Assembly: GCA_964553745.1 (NCBI GenBank)
Contig: CAZKLD010000003.1
Coordinates: forward strand, 1 to 64,000
Direction: 5' to 3'
DNA from: STC-113 sp964553745
Lineage (GTDB): Bacteria; Patescibacteriota; Gracilibacteria; BD1-5; UBA2023
DNA: 64,000 nucleotides
Shown: piece after piece, positions 24,053 to 35,386 of the stretch
How positions within the stretch are numbered: position 1 is the stretch's first letter
Layout: every line of letters begins with the position of its first letter
Program-made: the position numbers and the translations under genes
The notes under the pieces: generated by a model
Database searches by the model: none
Seen by the model: the letters and a program-made list of their open reading frames with translations, nothing else
What the model was told of the DNA's origin: nothing

Positions 24053-24086
24053 AAAAAACCCTAAGTGCTAGCACTTAGGGTTTTTT
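24053..24086. terminator. Symmetric intrinsic terminator before rpoB
   Basis: Perfect palindrome with arms aaaaaaccctaagtgct and agcacttagggtttttt. It separates the surface-protein unit from rpoBC. Confidence 0.9.
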
Positions 24087-24111
24087 AATATCTTCGACTT
24101 TAGCCTATTTA

Positions 24112-24153
24112 AATGTCAATTTCAGCTTGACATTTCTCATTTAGACGTACAAT
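24112..24153 (+). promoter_or_regulatory. Probable rpoBC promoter with overlapping inverted repeat
   Basis: TTGACA at 24127-24132 and TACAAT at 24148-24153 (15-bp spacer, short but plausible). AATGTCAA (24112-24119) and TTGACATT (24127-24134) form a perfect inverted repeat whose right arm covers the -35 element, as a repressor operator would. A leader of about 70 nt runs to the rpoB ATG. Confidence 0.5.
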
Positions 24154-24230
24154 ACATTCGTTGCACTAACTAAAACGATTGTGTTTTTATTGAAGTTAGG
24201 GCATGTTTTTTAGTTTATAACGATGAAACA

Positions 24231-27200
24231 ATGCCTAAGAAAAAGGACTTGGAAGAGTCTGTTGAAACTTCAATGACCGTTAAACAAGCTCCCACTAAAG
24301 ATGTAGGGGCTCTTTATCAAGTCAACTGAAGATATTTCTTTACAGATGATAAGGCCATCCTGGATATGCCTGAACTTATTGAGGTACAACTCAATTCTTA
24401 CAGGGATTTTATGGATGTAAGGCTTAATAAAGCTTTTGACGAAGCTTTTCCTATCAGTGATTTCTCATGAGAAAAAATTGATATATACTACAAATCCATG
24501 TACATGGATGAACCGAAATATGGTGTTTCAGATTGCAAGAGAAAAAACCTTAATTATGAGGCTCCTCTTAAAGTAAGGTTGGAAATGCTGAATAAGGAAA
24601 CTTGAGAGATCAAGGAGCAAGATGTTTATATGGGTGGTATTCCGCTTATGACTGAACACGGTTCTTTCATCATCAATGGTATCGAGCGTGTTATCGTTAA
24701 TCAGATAATCCGTTCAACTTGAATGTTCTTTTCTCCAGATTCTAAGAATCCTGGATATTTTGCGATGAAAGTCATACCTCAAAAAGGTAGCTGGTTTGAA
24801 ATCGAGCTAGAGAAGAAATGAATAATAAACGTAAAGATAGACAAAAAGAGAAAAATCCCAGTTACTACGCTTTTGAGAGCTTTCGGTCTTGAGACTGATT
24901 CAGAAATTTTGAATGTTTTCAAGCACGATAAGAATTTCATAGCTAAGTATGTCGGGCCAACTCTTGATAAAGATAAGACAAAATCCAGAATCGAAGCTTT
25001 GCATGTCATATACAAACTCCTAAGACCAGGAGATTTGGGTACTGACGAACGTGTACAAGACCTTTTCAATACGACTTTCTGAGATATCAAGAAATTTGAT
25101 CTTTGAGAAATAGCTCGTATTAAGATTAACAGAAAACTATGACTTAAGACTGAGTATAAAGATGAATGAAGATTTCTTCAATTAGAAGATCTGACTCTTG
25201 GTCTGAATTACTTATTGGGTCTTATAGATGAAAAGGACGGACACACTTGGGATGATATAGATCACCTTGAGAACAGACGCGTAAGATCAGTATGAGAATT
25301 GGTTTACGATAAACTTAAAGTCGGTCTTGCAAGAATGGAGAAAATCGCTAAAGATCGTATGACGATAGTCGAGCTTGAAGACGCTACACCAGGTACTTTC
25401 ATCAACTCTCGCCCTATTACTGCGGTACTTAAAGAATTCTTCGCTTCTTCCCAATTGTCACAATTCATGGATCAATCTAATCCGATCTCAGAATTATCGC
25501 ATAAGAGAAGAATCACGGCTCTCGGGCCTGGTTGATTGACTCGCGAAAGAGCTTCGTTTGAAGTTCGTGACGTACATCCGACACAATACTGAAGACTTTG
25601 TCCTATCCATACTCCAGAAGGACCGAATATCTGACTTGTACTTCACTTGGCTTCATATGCTAAAGTCGACAGGTTCGGTTTCATAACAACTCCATTCCAG
25701 AAAGTCGCTCACAGTTCAAAAAATGACTGAGTTGACGCTATAAATAGGATTGCTCATGATACGATCATGGATGAGAAGGGTAAAGTGATAGTTAATGAAA
25801 AAGAATACATTACTGAGGCAATAGCTAAGGAATTGGCTTCTAAAATCAAAGAACCTGAAATCAAAGTAAGATGATATGTACTTAATGACTATGAATATTT
25901 TGACGGTTACCAAGAAAGAGTGCTCACAATTGCTGAGGCGAACGTCGATATTGATGATTTTTGAAATTTCAATGAAACTCGTATCGGTGCCCGTCATAAT
26001 TCTGAACCGATCGTTGCATATGTAAATGAAGTTACGCATAAGGATATCTCGACAAAGCAAATAATGTCTGAGACAACAACTCTTGTGCCGTTCCTTGAAC
26101 ATGACGATGCGACACGTGCGGAAATGGGTACGAACATGATGAGACAGGCTGTCCCCCTTATTAAGACAGAGGCCCCAATCGTATGAACTGGTACTGAGAA
26201 GAAAATAGGAGAATGAAGCTGATATGTAATAATAGCTGAAGAGGACGGAGAGATTATCGGTATAGATGCAAAACATATCTCTGTATTGTACAAATCTTGA
26301 AATAAGAAATTGTATGAGCTAAGAACATTCGAGAAATCGAATAATGATATGCACATCCACCAAAAAGCTCTTGTCTCCACTTGAACGAAAGTTAAAAAAT
26401 GAGACATACTTGCTGACGGACAATCTGTTCAGAATTGAGAATTGGCTCTAGGTAAGAACCTGCTTGTTGCATATATGCCATGGGGAGGTTACAACTATGA
26501 GGATGCAATCATCATAAGCTCACGCGTTATGGAGGATGATCTGTATACTTCAGTCCATATTTCAGAGTACGTTCTTGATGTCCGTGAAACAAAACTAGGA
26601 CCTGAACAGACTACGGATGATATCCCGAATGTTTCTTCTTCTAAATTGAAAAATCTTAGCGAAGACGGTATCATCAGAATCGGTTCGTATGTAAGATGAG
26701 GTGATATCCTTGTCTGAAAGGTAACACCAAAATGAGAAATAGAATTATCTCCTGAAGAAAGGCTTCTAAGAGCGATATTCTGAGATAAATCAAAAGATGT
26801 TAAAGACTCTTCTCTTATCTTACCTGCAGGTACCGGATGAAAAGTAATCTGAGTGCATGTTCTGAAAAGAGAAAACGGTGATAATCTTCCTACTTGAGTA
26901 TTCAAAGAGGTTAAGGTCTTCATCGCTGAAACAAGAAAAATAGAAGTTTGAGATAAGATGGCGGGTCGTCATGGTAATAAGGGTATCGTTTCAAGGATTG
27001 TTCCTGCTGAAGATATGCCTTTCATGCAAGACGGAACTCCTGTGGATATCATATTGAATCCGCTATGAGTAATCTCTCGTATGAACATCTGACAGATACT
27101 AGAAACTCACTTGGGTATTGCTGCTAAGAAACTCTGAATAAGAGTTGCTACGCCAATCCTTAATGGTGTGCCAGTCGAACTGATAGGTGACCTTATGGAA

Positions 27201-27785
27201 AAAGCATGACTTCCAAGAGACGGTAAAGTACAACTGTTCGATGGAAAGACATGAGATCCTTTCAAAGAAAAAACAATGGTTTGAGTTAAATATATGCTGA
27301 AACTTCACCACTTGGTAGAAGACAAGATCCACGCAAGATCAGTCGGTCCTTACTCTATGGTAACACAACAGCCACTATGAGGTAAAGCTCAAAACTGAGG
27401 TCAGAGATTCTGAGAAATGGAGGTCTGGGCTCTAGAGTGATACGGTGCTGCGAATATCCTTCAAGAAATGATCACGATAAAATCTGATGATATTACAGGA
27501 CGTACTCAATCTTATGAGGCTATTGTAAAACAGAAGAGAATAAAGAGACCGAATATGCCTGAGTCATTCAATGTACTGCTTCGCGAGCTGCAAGCTCTGA
27601 ATATGAGCATTGAACTCCTTAGTAAAGAAGAACTTGATGAACAAGAGGAATTGATGTACCAGAGATTCCAAGAATTGGAAAAGCTAGAATGACAATATGA
27701 TATTGAAATGGATATTCCAACTCCTCCTGAAGCCATTCCAACTCTAGATTCCCAATTTGAATCAACTGAATCTACTGAAGAATAA
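24231..27785 (+). CDS. rpoB: RNA polymerase beta subunit
   Basis: 1184 residues once TGA is Gly. Landmarks: IPLMTEHGSFIINGIERVIV near residue 140, SSQLSQFMDQSNPISELSHKRR with ALGPGGLTRERA (rifampicin region), RDVHPTQYGRLCPIHTPEG, AYMPWGGYNYEDAI, DKMAGRHGNKGIV, and the C-terminal QRFGEMEVWALEGYGAA. Many of these glycines are TGA. The start ATG 24231 leads directly into a charged N-terminal tail. The C-terminus ends in an acidic/Pro-rich tail after the conserved region. Confidence 0.98.
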
Positions 27786-27921
27786 TTTTAGAATTGAGAG
27801 CTTAGAACTTAGGACTTAGGGGCACGTCTTCTTTGGATGAATTAATAAGCATATCAAAAACGTCATCATCATTTCCGTTTCAGTTGTATTTTGATTGATT
27901 GACAGATTAAAATTTAAAATA

Positions 27922-27949
27922 TTTTTAATTTTTAATTTTTAATTTTTAA
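27922..27949. repeat. Short 7-bp tandem repeat upstream of rpoC
   Basis: Four exact copies of TTTTTAA in the 177-bp rpoB-rpoC spacer, 14 bp before the rpoC ATG. The spacer otherwise shows no gene. A slippage-prone tract that would alter the rpoC leader length. Confidence 0.8.
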
Positions 27950-27962
27950 TTTCAATAAATCC

Positions 27963-30900
27963 ATGTTTAAGGATAAAAATTTTGAAAATTTCCTGAATGA
28001 CAAAATTACCGACTATTCACAAATCGGTAAGTACGCAGGGAAACAAGATATCACACAAGGTAAAAATCTAGACAATTTGGCTTGAATCTCAGTTTGAATA
28101 GCTTCAAAAGAGCAAGTAAGGGCACTTTCTTATTGAGAGGTTCTTATCTCTGAAACTATCAACTATAGGACTCAAAGGCCAGAAAGAGGATGATTATTCT
28201 GTGAACAGATATTCTGACCTCGCAAGAACTATGAATGTGCTTGTGGGAAATATAAGAGAATCAGATACAAATGAGTTATCTGTGAAAGATGTGGAGTTGA
28301 GGTCACTACCAGTCAGGTAAGACGTCAAAGAGCCGGTCATATCGAGCTTGCTGCACCGATCGCACATATCTGGTATCTTAAGTCAGTACCTTCAAGGATC
28401 GGACTTTTGCTAGATATTTCAGTCAAGAAACTCGAACAAGTCATCTATTTCGCTTCATATATCATCACTGATGTATTCGAAGATAAGAAACAAGAGTCTC
28501 TACGTGATCTTGATACTGTCTATAAATCTAGCAAAATTGATCTTCAGAAAAAAATCCAGCAGACAATCAATGAAGCTAAGCTCAAGGTCGAATCGAAAGA
28601 GATGAGCAAGAAAGACCTTCAGACACTTGAGAATGAGGCTTCAAAGCAATTAGATTGATTAGATGCTGAATACAACAAACTAAAGTGACTGCTGAAAGAA
28701 CTTCGTGAAAGTACGGTGATCGGTGAACTTGATTACAGAATAATGTATGAGAAATTCCCACACGTATTCAAATGAGGAACTTGAGCACAGCACATCAGAG
28801 TGCTCCTTGAGAGAATCGATCTTAAGAAATTCATCGCTGAAAATCAGACTGAACTTAAATCATCTCCAAAATCGAAGCAAAAGAAAATACTGCAAAAGCT
28901 TAAATTGGCTTCAAACCTTTTCAAATCTGGACAAAGGCCTGAATTCTTCATCCTTGAAGCAATCCAGATCCTGCCACCAGATCTAAGGCCGATGATACAG
29001 CTTGATGGTTGAAGATATGCTTCTTCAGATCTGAATGATCTATACAGAAGGGTAATTAACAGAAACAACCGTCTAAGGAAGCTTTCAGAGCTTGGTGCTC
29101 CGGAAGTAATCTTGAAAAACGAAAAACGTATGCTTCAGGAAGCTGTTGATATGCTTATCAATGGTGACGTTAGAAGTAATAGGCCATGATTTACGAATGC
29201 ATCAAAGAAGAAACTTAAATCTCTTGCTGAGGTGCTAAAAGGTAAACAAGGACGTTTCCGTCAGAACCTTCTCGGTAAACGTGTCGACTATTCTGGTCGT
29301 TCTGTTATCGTTGTAGGTCCAAACTTGTGAATGAATGAGTGCGGTCTTCCGAAAATTATGGCACTTACATTATTTAAGCCTTTCGTTATCGGTCGTCTTA
29401 TCGAAAATGAGATAGCATACAATGTAAAGCATGCTGAAAAAGTAATCGAAGAGAAAGGTAAAGAAGTTTGGGATGCTCTTGATGAGGTAATCGAAGGTAA
29501 GCATGTCTTGCTTAATCGTGCTCCGACTCTGCACAGACTAGGTATCCAAGCTTTTAAGCCAGTTCTAATCGAGTGAAAGGCTATTCAACTTCATCCTCTT
29601 TGCTGTACAGCCTTCAATGCGGATTTCGACTGAGATCAGATGGCGGTTCACCTGCCTCTTACTCAAGAAGCCCAGAAAGAAGCTGAAGATGTGATGATCA
29701 CTTCAAAGAATATGCTTAATCCATCCAATGGTGAGCCGATTGTCGCTCCATCACAGGATATGCTTCTAGGTACTTACTATCTTACAAAGATGGTTTGAGA
29801 AGATGTTATGGCTTCATTTATAAGTATTGATGATGCAATTTGCGCATATGAACAAAATGCAATCACTCTACATTCTCCTATCAATGTCAGAATATTGGGC
29901 AAGGTCGAAAAAACTACACTTTGAAGGCTTTTCTTCAATGAGATAGTTCCGCCTGAACTTGGTTTCATCAACGAAACACTGGCTAAATGAGTAGTTAAAA
30001 AGATACTTGCAAGAAGTTTTGATATTTTCGGGTCAGAAAAGACTGCCTTTTTCTCTGATAGGATCAAGAATATCGGATTCAAATATGCTACTATTAGCTG
30101 ACTTTCTATCTCGAAAGACGATATGATGGTCCCTTCTAATAAGGAAGATTTGATCAAATGATGAGAAGAGAAGATCAAGTGAATACAAAAGAAATTCTGG
30201 ACAGGTTTCTTGACAGAAAAAGAAAGATATGAACAATCTGTTAAAGTCTGGACTGAAGTCAAGAACATCATAGAAAAAGAAATGCCCACTTACTTCTTAC
30301 CTTCAAATCATATTCATCATATGATCGCATCAGGTGCGAGAGGTAACTGGTGAAATGTTACTCAGCTATGTTGAATGAAATGACTTGTAGCTTCTCCGAC
30401 TGGTAAGATTATCGAGCTCCCTATCAAGGCGAACTATAAGGAGTGACTATCAGTACTTGAATACTTCATCAATACCCATTCATGACGTAAAGGTAAGGCT
30501 GATACTGCGCTTAAAACCGCTCAATCAGGTTACTTGACTCGCCGTTTAGTAGATGCTGCTCAGAATATTCTAGTAAGAGATAATGATTGTGGGACTGTCG
30601 CTTATGAAGAAATCCACAGGAATACTCACAAGCTTCTATTCAAAGAATCATTTGAAGATAAGATCTATGGAAAATTCCTTGCTCGTGATGTTGTTGTTGA
30701 CGGTAAGGTTCTGGTTCCATCAGAAACAATGGTTGACAAAGACATGATTGCGATGTTTAAGGATAAATGAGTTAATACTGTTGCTATCAGATCAATCTTG
30801 ACATGTGAAACAGAAGGTTGAGTTTGTCAGAAATGTTATGGTATAGATCTTGGGTACAATAACTTGGTTGTTATCGGTACTCCAGTCGGAATCATTGCCG

Positions 30901-31970
30901 CTCAGTCAATCTGAGAGCCAGGTACACAGTTGACGATGAGAACCTTCCATTCGGGATGAGTTGCGAAAGAAGGATGAGATATCACTGCGGGTCTTACTCG
31001 TGTTGAAGAATTATTCGAAGCAAGAAGTCCGAAGTATGAAGCTATTGTCGCACCTTTCACTTGAACAGTCACTGAACTTAAGTTCTGAGAAAAAGAAGTC
31101 TCACTCGTATTTACAGCTGAGGCGCTGGACTCAAGAGAATACTATATCCCAGATGAGACTTACAAAGTTCTTGTTAAAAAATGAGATAAAGTCGACGAAA
31201 AACAAGTTATTGCAAAATCTGCTGATTGAAAAATCAAAATCCAATCTGTGATTTCAGGTAAAATCGATAAGCTTGATGCAAATGTCATAGTGGTTAAGGA
31301 CGTTGAGCCTCAGACTGCAACATATGGTATCGAGTTCGGAAAGAATATTCTAGTTTCTAAATGAAGCAGAGTTGAAATCTGAGACAAGATCACTGAATGA
31401 CACATAAATATACAGAAACTGATGGAGCTTGCAGGACCTCTTAAGACTCAATCATATATCGTAAATGATATTAAGGAGATCTATTCATCCCAAGGTCAGA
31501 CTGTAAATTCTAAGCATATCGAGCTCATTGTACGTCAAATGTTCTCTAAGATTAAAATCACAAATGCTTGAGATACTTCATTCTTCCCTTGAGATATCGC
31601 TGATATCATCAGATTCAAGAAGGAAAATGGTCAAATGGCAAGGACAAACGGCAAGCAAGCAATCGGTTCACAACTTCTCCTAGGACTTACTAAGATATCA
31701 TTATTCACCGAATCATGGTTATCTGCAGCTTCGTTCCAGGAAACAGTCCGTGTACTAGTAGAAGCTTCCGTATCCAGAAAAATCGACACCCTTGACGGTC
31801 TTAAGGAAAACGTCATCATCGGTCGTCTCATACCTACTCTTAAATATTACAACAATAATAAGAATGTTGGAAGTTTCTATGAAGATGAGGCTATGGAGGC
31901 AGCAGAGATGCGAGCTGAAAAAGGACTTTCAGAGGAAAGATCATACGAAGATTACGCAAGTTTGAATTAA
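27963..31970 (+). CDS. rpoC: RNA polymerase beta' subunit
   Basis: 1335 residues. N-terminal zinc site CACGKYKRIRYKGVICERCG, GRFRQNLLGKRVDYSGRSVI, LHRLGIQAF, catalytic NADFDGDQMAVHLPL (Mg-binding Asp triad; the Gly at codon 557 is TGA), a trigger loop/bridge helix region around ASGARGNWGNVTQLCGMKG, and the second zinc site LTCETEGGVCQKCYG. Length is on the short side for beta' because large lineage-specific inserts are absent. It is followed by a strong terminator. Confidence 0.98.
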
Positions 31971-31988
31971 TCGAAATTCATCCTTAAG

Positions 31989-32023
31989 AAAAAACCTCTC
32001 CCGAGAATCGGGAGAGGTTTTTT
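31989..32023. terminator. rpoC intrinsic terminator
   Basis: Arms aaaaaacctctcccga and tcgggagaggtttttt with a 3-base loop, 18 bp after the rpoC stop. It can also end the convergent pilin gene at 32066. Confidence 0.93.
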
Positions 32024-32065
32024 AATATGTTTCTATGAACGGTTTAATAATTTATCTAACTTTTC

Positions 32066-33598
32066 TTATTGAAGCATTTTAAATTCTATTTCTTCAAAAT
32101 ATCATGCTCAGTCAACAGTTCAAGATACTTGTTTCAATCTATATTGTGTAGTAAAATCCGTATTATTCAGCCTGAAGACGGATACTGCACCATTTTCTCA
32201 GGACATTTGTACGGGGCTACATAGATCGCTTGACCAAGCTCAATTTACATATTTCTGAACAACCCAACTACCGTGATTTTTTGTGGATGAAGAATGTCAT
32301 ATGTAAAATTTGATTTCAGTTACAAGTGTTGGAAGAGAGAAAGTAATTATCAGTGAATTATTGTTTGTGTAGCTGCTTGTGTTCAGTCACATGTGATTTG
32401 TTCCATTATATAACTTGGTACCATCGATTATTGATCAAATTTTGCCTATTGTTTCATTTCTGAACCAAGTACCCTCATATGAATAAGTTATAAGAGAATC
32501 TTTATATGTTGCCCTATTTCATCGGCTTAATATGTGGTCATAGGTGGTCATAGGATCACAATTAGTTCATCCGAATCAATTCTTGCAAGTATAAGTGCAA
32601 TTTCAAGGAGTGCTGCTATATGCCCAAGCTTGTCAAGCTGATGTGGGCACTCACACTGTAAATGTTCAAATATTCACAATGCCTGTGGGTTGATCTGCAC
32701 AAGAGGGGATAGTACTTGCTGTATTATTTGTTACAGTTGAAGCTTGGATGCCCAGGCTATTTTTTGCTATTCAGTTTCACAAATCAATAAGTGCGCTTCA
32801 TGTTGCTTCTAAGATTGCTTGAATGGCGGGTGTTGAAACATTTCAAGTTGAGTATGCCTCTTGGATTGTTGTCATAAGGTTATTTATATCATCGCTTCAT
32901 AGATTATCCGATCATGTGGCATATACTTTTGATGAATCGAACACAGCTACGTTGTTCACTCACGGAAGCAAGTCTTTTCAGCTTCAGAAGGTGTTATCAT
33001 AGACAACATCTCATGTTCAGCTGTTGAGTCAGAACAATGTCGGAGTAGGAACGAAATAATATGTGCTTCAGGTGAATACCTTAAGAAGGACTCAGTTGTA
33101 GTTTCATGAGATGTAGACATTTGCGCCTGTTCAGCCTAGAGCTGAGAGCTGAGGGCTGAGGTTTGAGGAATCGAAAGGATTGTAATTTCTTTCTAATGAA
33201 GTCGGATTCTCGAAGTTTCAGGCTACTTGGTATTCCCTTTTGTTGGATGCTAATGAATAATCGTATTCGGATCATTTGAGGGGATCCACCACTTTCTTGG
33301 AGAGATTCTTCTGAAGCATCTTGTAGGCTGAGTCTCAGATGGTTCACTGGTTCCAGATTATTCCTCAGGAATAGGTGTATGAATAGGCATAGTCGGGAGT
33401 CGGATAGCTTCAGGCATTGACGTTGTACATCTCTACTGATTTCTTGATGGATGAGATGTCTGCCAAGCGAGTGGAATCTCGAGCGCTTCATGATTGCGAA
33501 GAGAAAGAGAGGAATGCGATTGTTGCGAGTATGGCTAGGATTACTATTACTACGATGAGTTCGACTAAAGTGAAGGCTTTGTTTTTTCTGTTCACCAT
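32066..33598 (-). CDS. Type IV pilin-like protein with discoidin-like C-terminus
   Basis: 510 residues. Prepilin signal (KAFTLVELIVVIVILAILAT) and a middle region closely matching the 17048 and 33811 proteins. The C-terminal 150 residues (NSLIITFSLPTLVTEIKFYIG, HGSWVVQKYVNGAW, TQYRLKQVSG, YFEEIEFKM) look like an F5/8 type C/discoidin-like beta-sandwich. A CGA codon at 33479-33481 aligns with AGA or AGG in the paralogues (SARDSTRL), direct evidence that CGA is Arg. Likely a surface pilin with a binding tip. Confidence 0.85.
32919..33124. repeat. 206-bp near-identical repeat, copy 1
   Basis: Matches 34652-34857 with one difference I could see (G versus A near 33072). It lies in the conserved middle of the pilin-like gene, while flanking sequence in both genes is clearly diverged. 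Confidence 0.9.
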
Positions 33599-33792
33599 AG
33601 AATAATTGTTATATGATAAAATAATATAGATTGATTATATCATTGTTATATTGTGAAGTCAAAAATTAATCCTTACTATTCCATCAGTATGCCTAAGGCT
33701 GAGGAATATATTTGAAGAATTAATCATCTTTTGAAGATAAAATTTAGAACTTGAAAAGACATATCGCTACGGATGATTAGCATATTTCCATG

Positions 33793-33824
33793 CAAGTGCA
33801 TATTCACTAATTAATATGCACTTG
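33793..33824 (-). terminator. Inverted repeat at the end of the second minus-strand pilin gene
   Basis: Arms CAAGTGCATATT and AATATGCACTTG with an 8-base loop. It overlaps the TAA at 33811-33813. No long T run, so termination strength is uncertain. Confidence 0.55.
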
Positions 33825-35364
33825 TGGGAGGAGTGAAATCGTTCGTCCATCTTGCTATTCATTTTGAAATTCTTAATTCATCAATATATCAGCTTAAATT
33901 AAATGCATTATTTGACATTAGATTTCAAATATAGATAGGATTAGTTGAATTATTTATTATGGCACTTGTTCAAATATTTTTTGAATCTTTTAGTACTCAG
34001 TCAATGAACAGATAAATCCAACCTCAGTTTCTTACTGATGCTACATGATGCCAGGCATTCAGAGATGGAAGTGAGGATATGTTTTCGATAGTGGTACTTC
34101 AATTATAATCAATACCAGAATATATAGATAGAGTATCTGCTGCAATAGTAAATGATCTATCATCACTCAAATGTGTCCATTGAGAAATAAATACTGTATT
34201 TTTTGATGTTGTCATATTGTACCAAAAATCTATAGTGTAGTCTCATGTTCAAAAATTTATATTATTGCTGTCTGGAATAGTCATATATGCATTATTGAAA
34301 TAAGCTGCATTTCAGAATTTTCATGGCGATGAAAAAGTCACTCAGTTATTTGATACAGCTCATGTGTCAGTTCAGGAATTTATAGAGCTTCAATCAAAAT
34401 GCAACAAGTATAAAGTATACTGATCTGCCGTAGAAGCCGTATTCCCACTTCATCCATAAATATTTCATGAAGTTCCTCCTCAAAGGCTATTCTTCACCAA
34501 TCACACTCAAAGATCCGTCAATGCGCTTCACGTTGCAGACAACACTTCTTGCACTGCAGGAGTGGTTACGTTTCATGTAGAGTAAGCTGCCTGTATTGTG
34601 GTCATCAGATTCGCAACCTCAGCTGCAGACAATCAAGTGGATGATGTGCTAGCATATACTTTTGATGAATCGAACACAGCTACGTTGTTCACTCACGGAA
34701 GCAAGTCTTTTCAGCTTCAGAAGGTGTTATCATAGACAACATCTCATGTTCAGCTGTTGAGTCAGAACAATGTCGGAGTAGGAACGAAATAATATGTGCT
34801 TCAAGTGAATACCTTAAGAAGGACTCAGTTGTAGTTTCATGAGATGTAGACATTTGCACCAGTTCAGCCTAGAGCCGAGAGCTTAGGGCTGAGGACTGAG
34901 GAATCGAATGGATTGTAGTTCCTATCGAAGCTTGTAGGATTCTCGAAATTTCAGGCTACCTGATATTCCCTTTTATTGGAAGCTAGTGAATAATCGTATT
35001 CGCTTCATTTCAGAGGATCCACGACTTTCTTGGAAAGGTTCTTCTGGAGCATCTTGTAGGCAGAATCTCAGATGGTTCATTGGTTCCAGATTATTCCTCA
35101 GGAGTAGGTATATGAATAGGCATAGTCGGGAGTCGGATATTTTCAGGCATTGACGTTGTACATCTCTACTGATTTCTTGATGGAAGAGATGTCTGCCAAG
35201 CGGGTTGAATCCCTTGCACTTCATGATTGCGAAGAGAAAGATAGGAATGCAATCGTCGCAAGGATCGCTAGGATTACTATTACAACAATTAATTCAACCA
35301 ACGTAAAGGCAGAATCATTGAGGTTTTTATTAAATTTATCATTTATAATTAGTTTTCTATGCAT
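33811..35364 (-). CDS. Type IV pilin-like protein with LamG domain
   Basis: 517 residues. Prepilin signal (SAFTLVELIVVIVILAILAT), the shared pilin middle, a Ser/Gly/Thr linker (GGGTSGNIYGGSGNTAS), then a LamG fold: YTLYLLHFDGSSINSG, GKFGNAAYFNNAYMTIPDS, NAWHHVASVRNGGWIYLFIDG, GYIDELRISKGIARWTNDF. This last motif is typical of bacterial LamG modules. A 206-bp block is almost identical to the neighbour at 32919. The two were probably formed by tandem duplication followed by exchange of the C-terminal module. Confidence 0.88.
34652..34857. repeat. 206-bp near-identical repeat, copy 2
   Basis: Direct repeat of 32919-33124, same strand, 1733 bp apart. It is flanked by diverged sequence on both sides. 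Confidence 0.9.
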
Positions 35365-35386
35365 AATTAATTTTTTAAAAGATAAT

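Noticed and set aside
27922..27955. CRISPR-like tandem repeat
   Set aside because: Units are 7 bp with no spacers; it is a simple sequence tract.
24231..31970. TGA read as tryptophan (table 4)
   Set aside because: This would put Trp at invariant glycines such as NADFDGD and HGRT; glycine fits everywhere checked.
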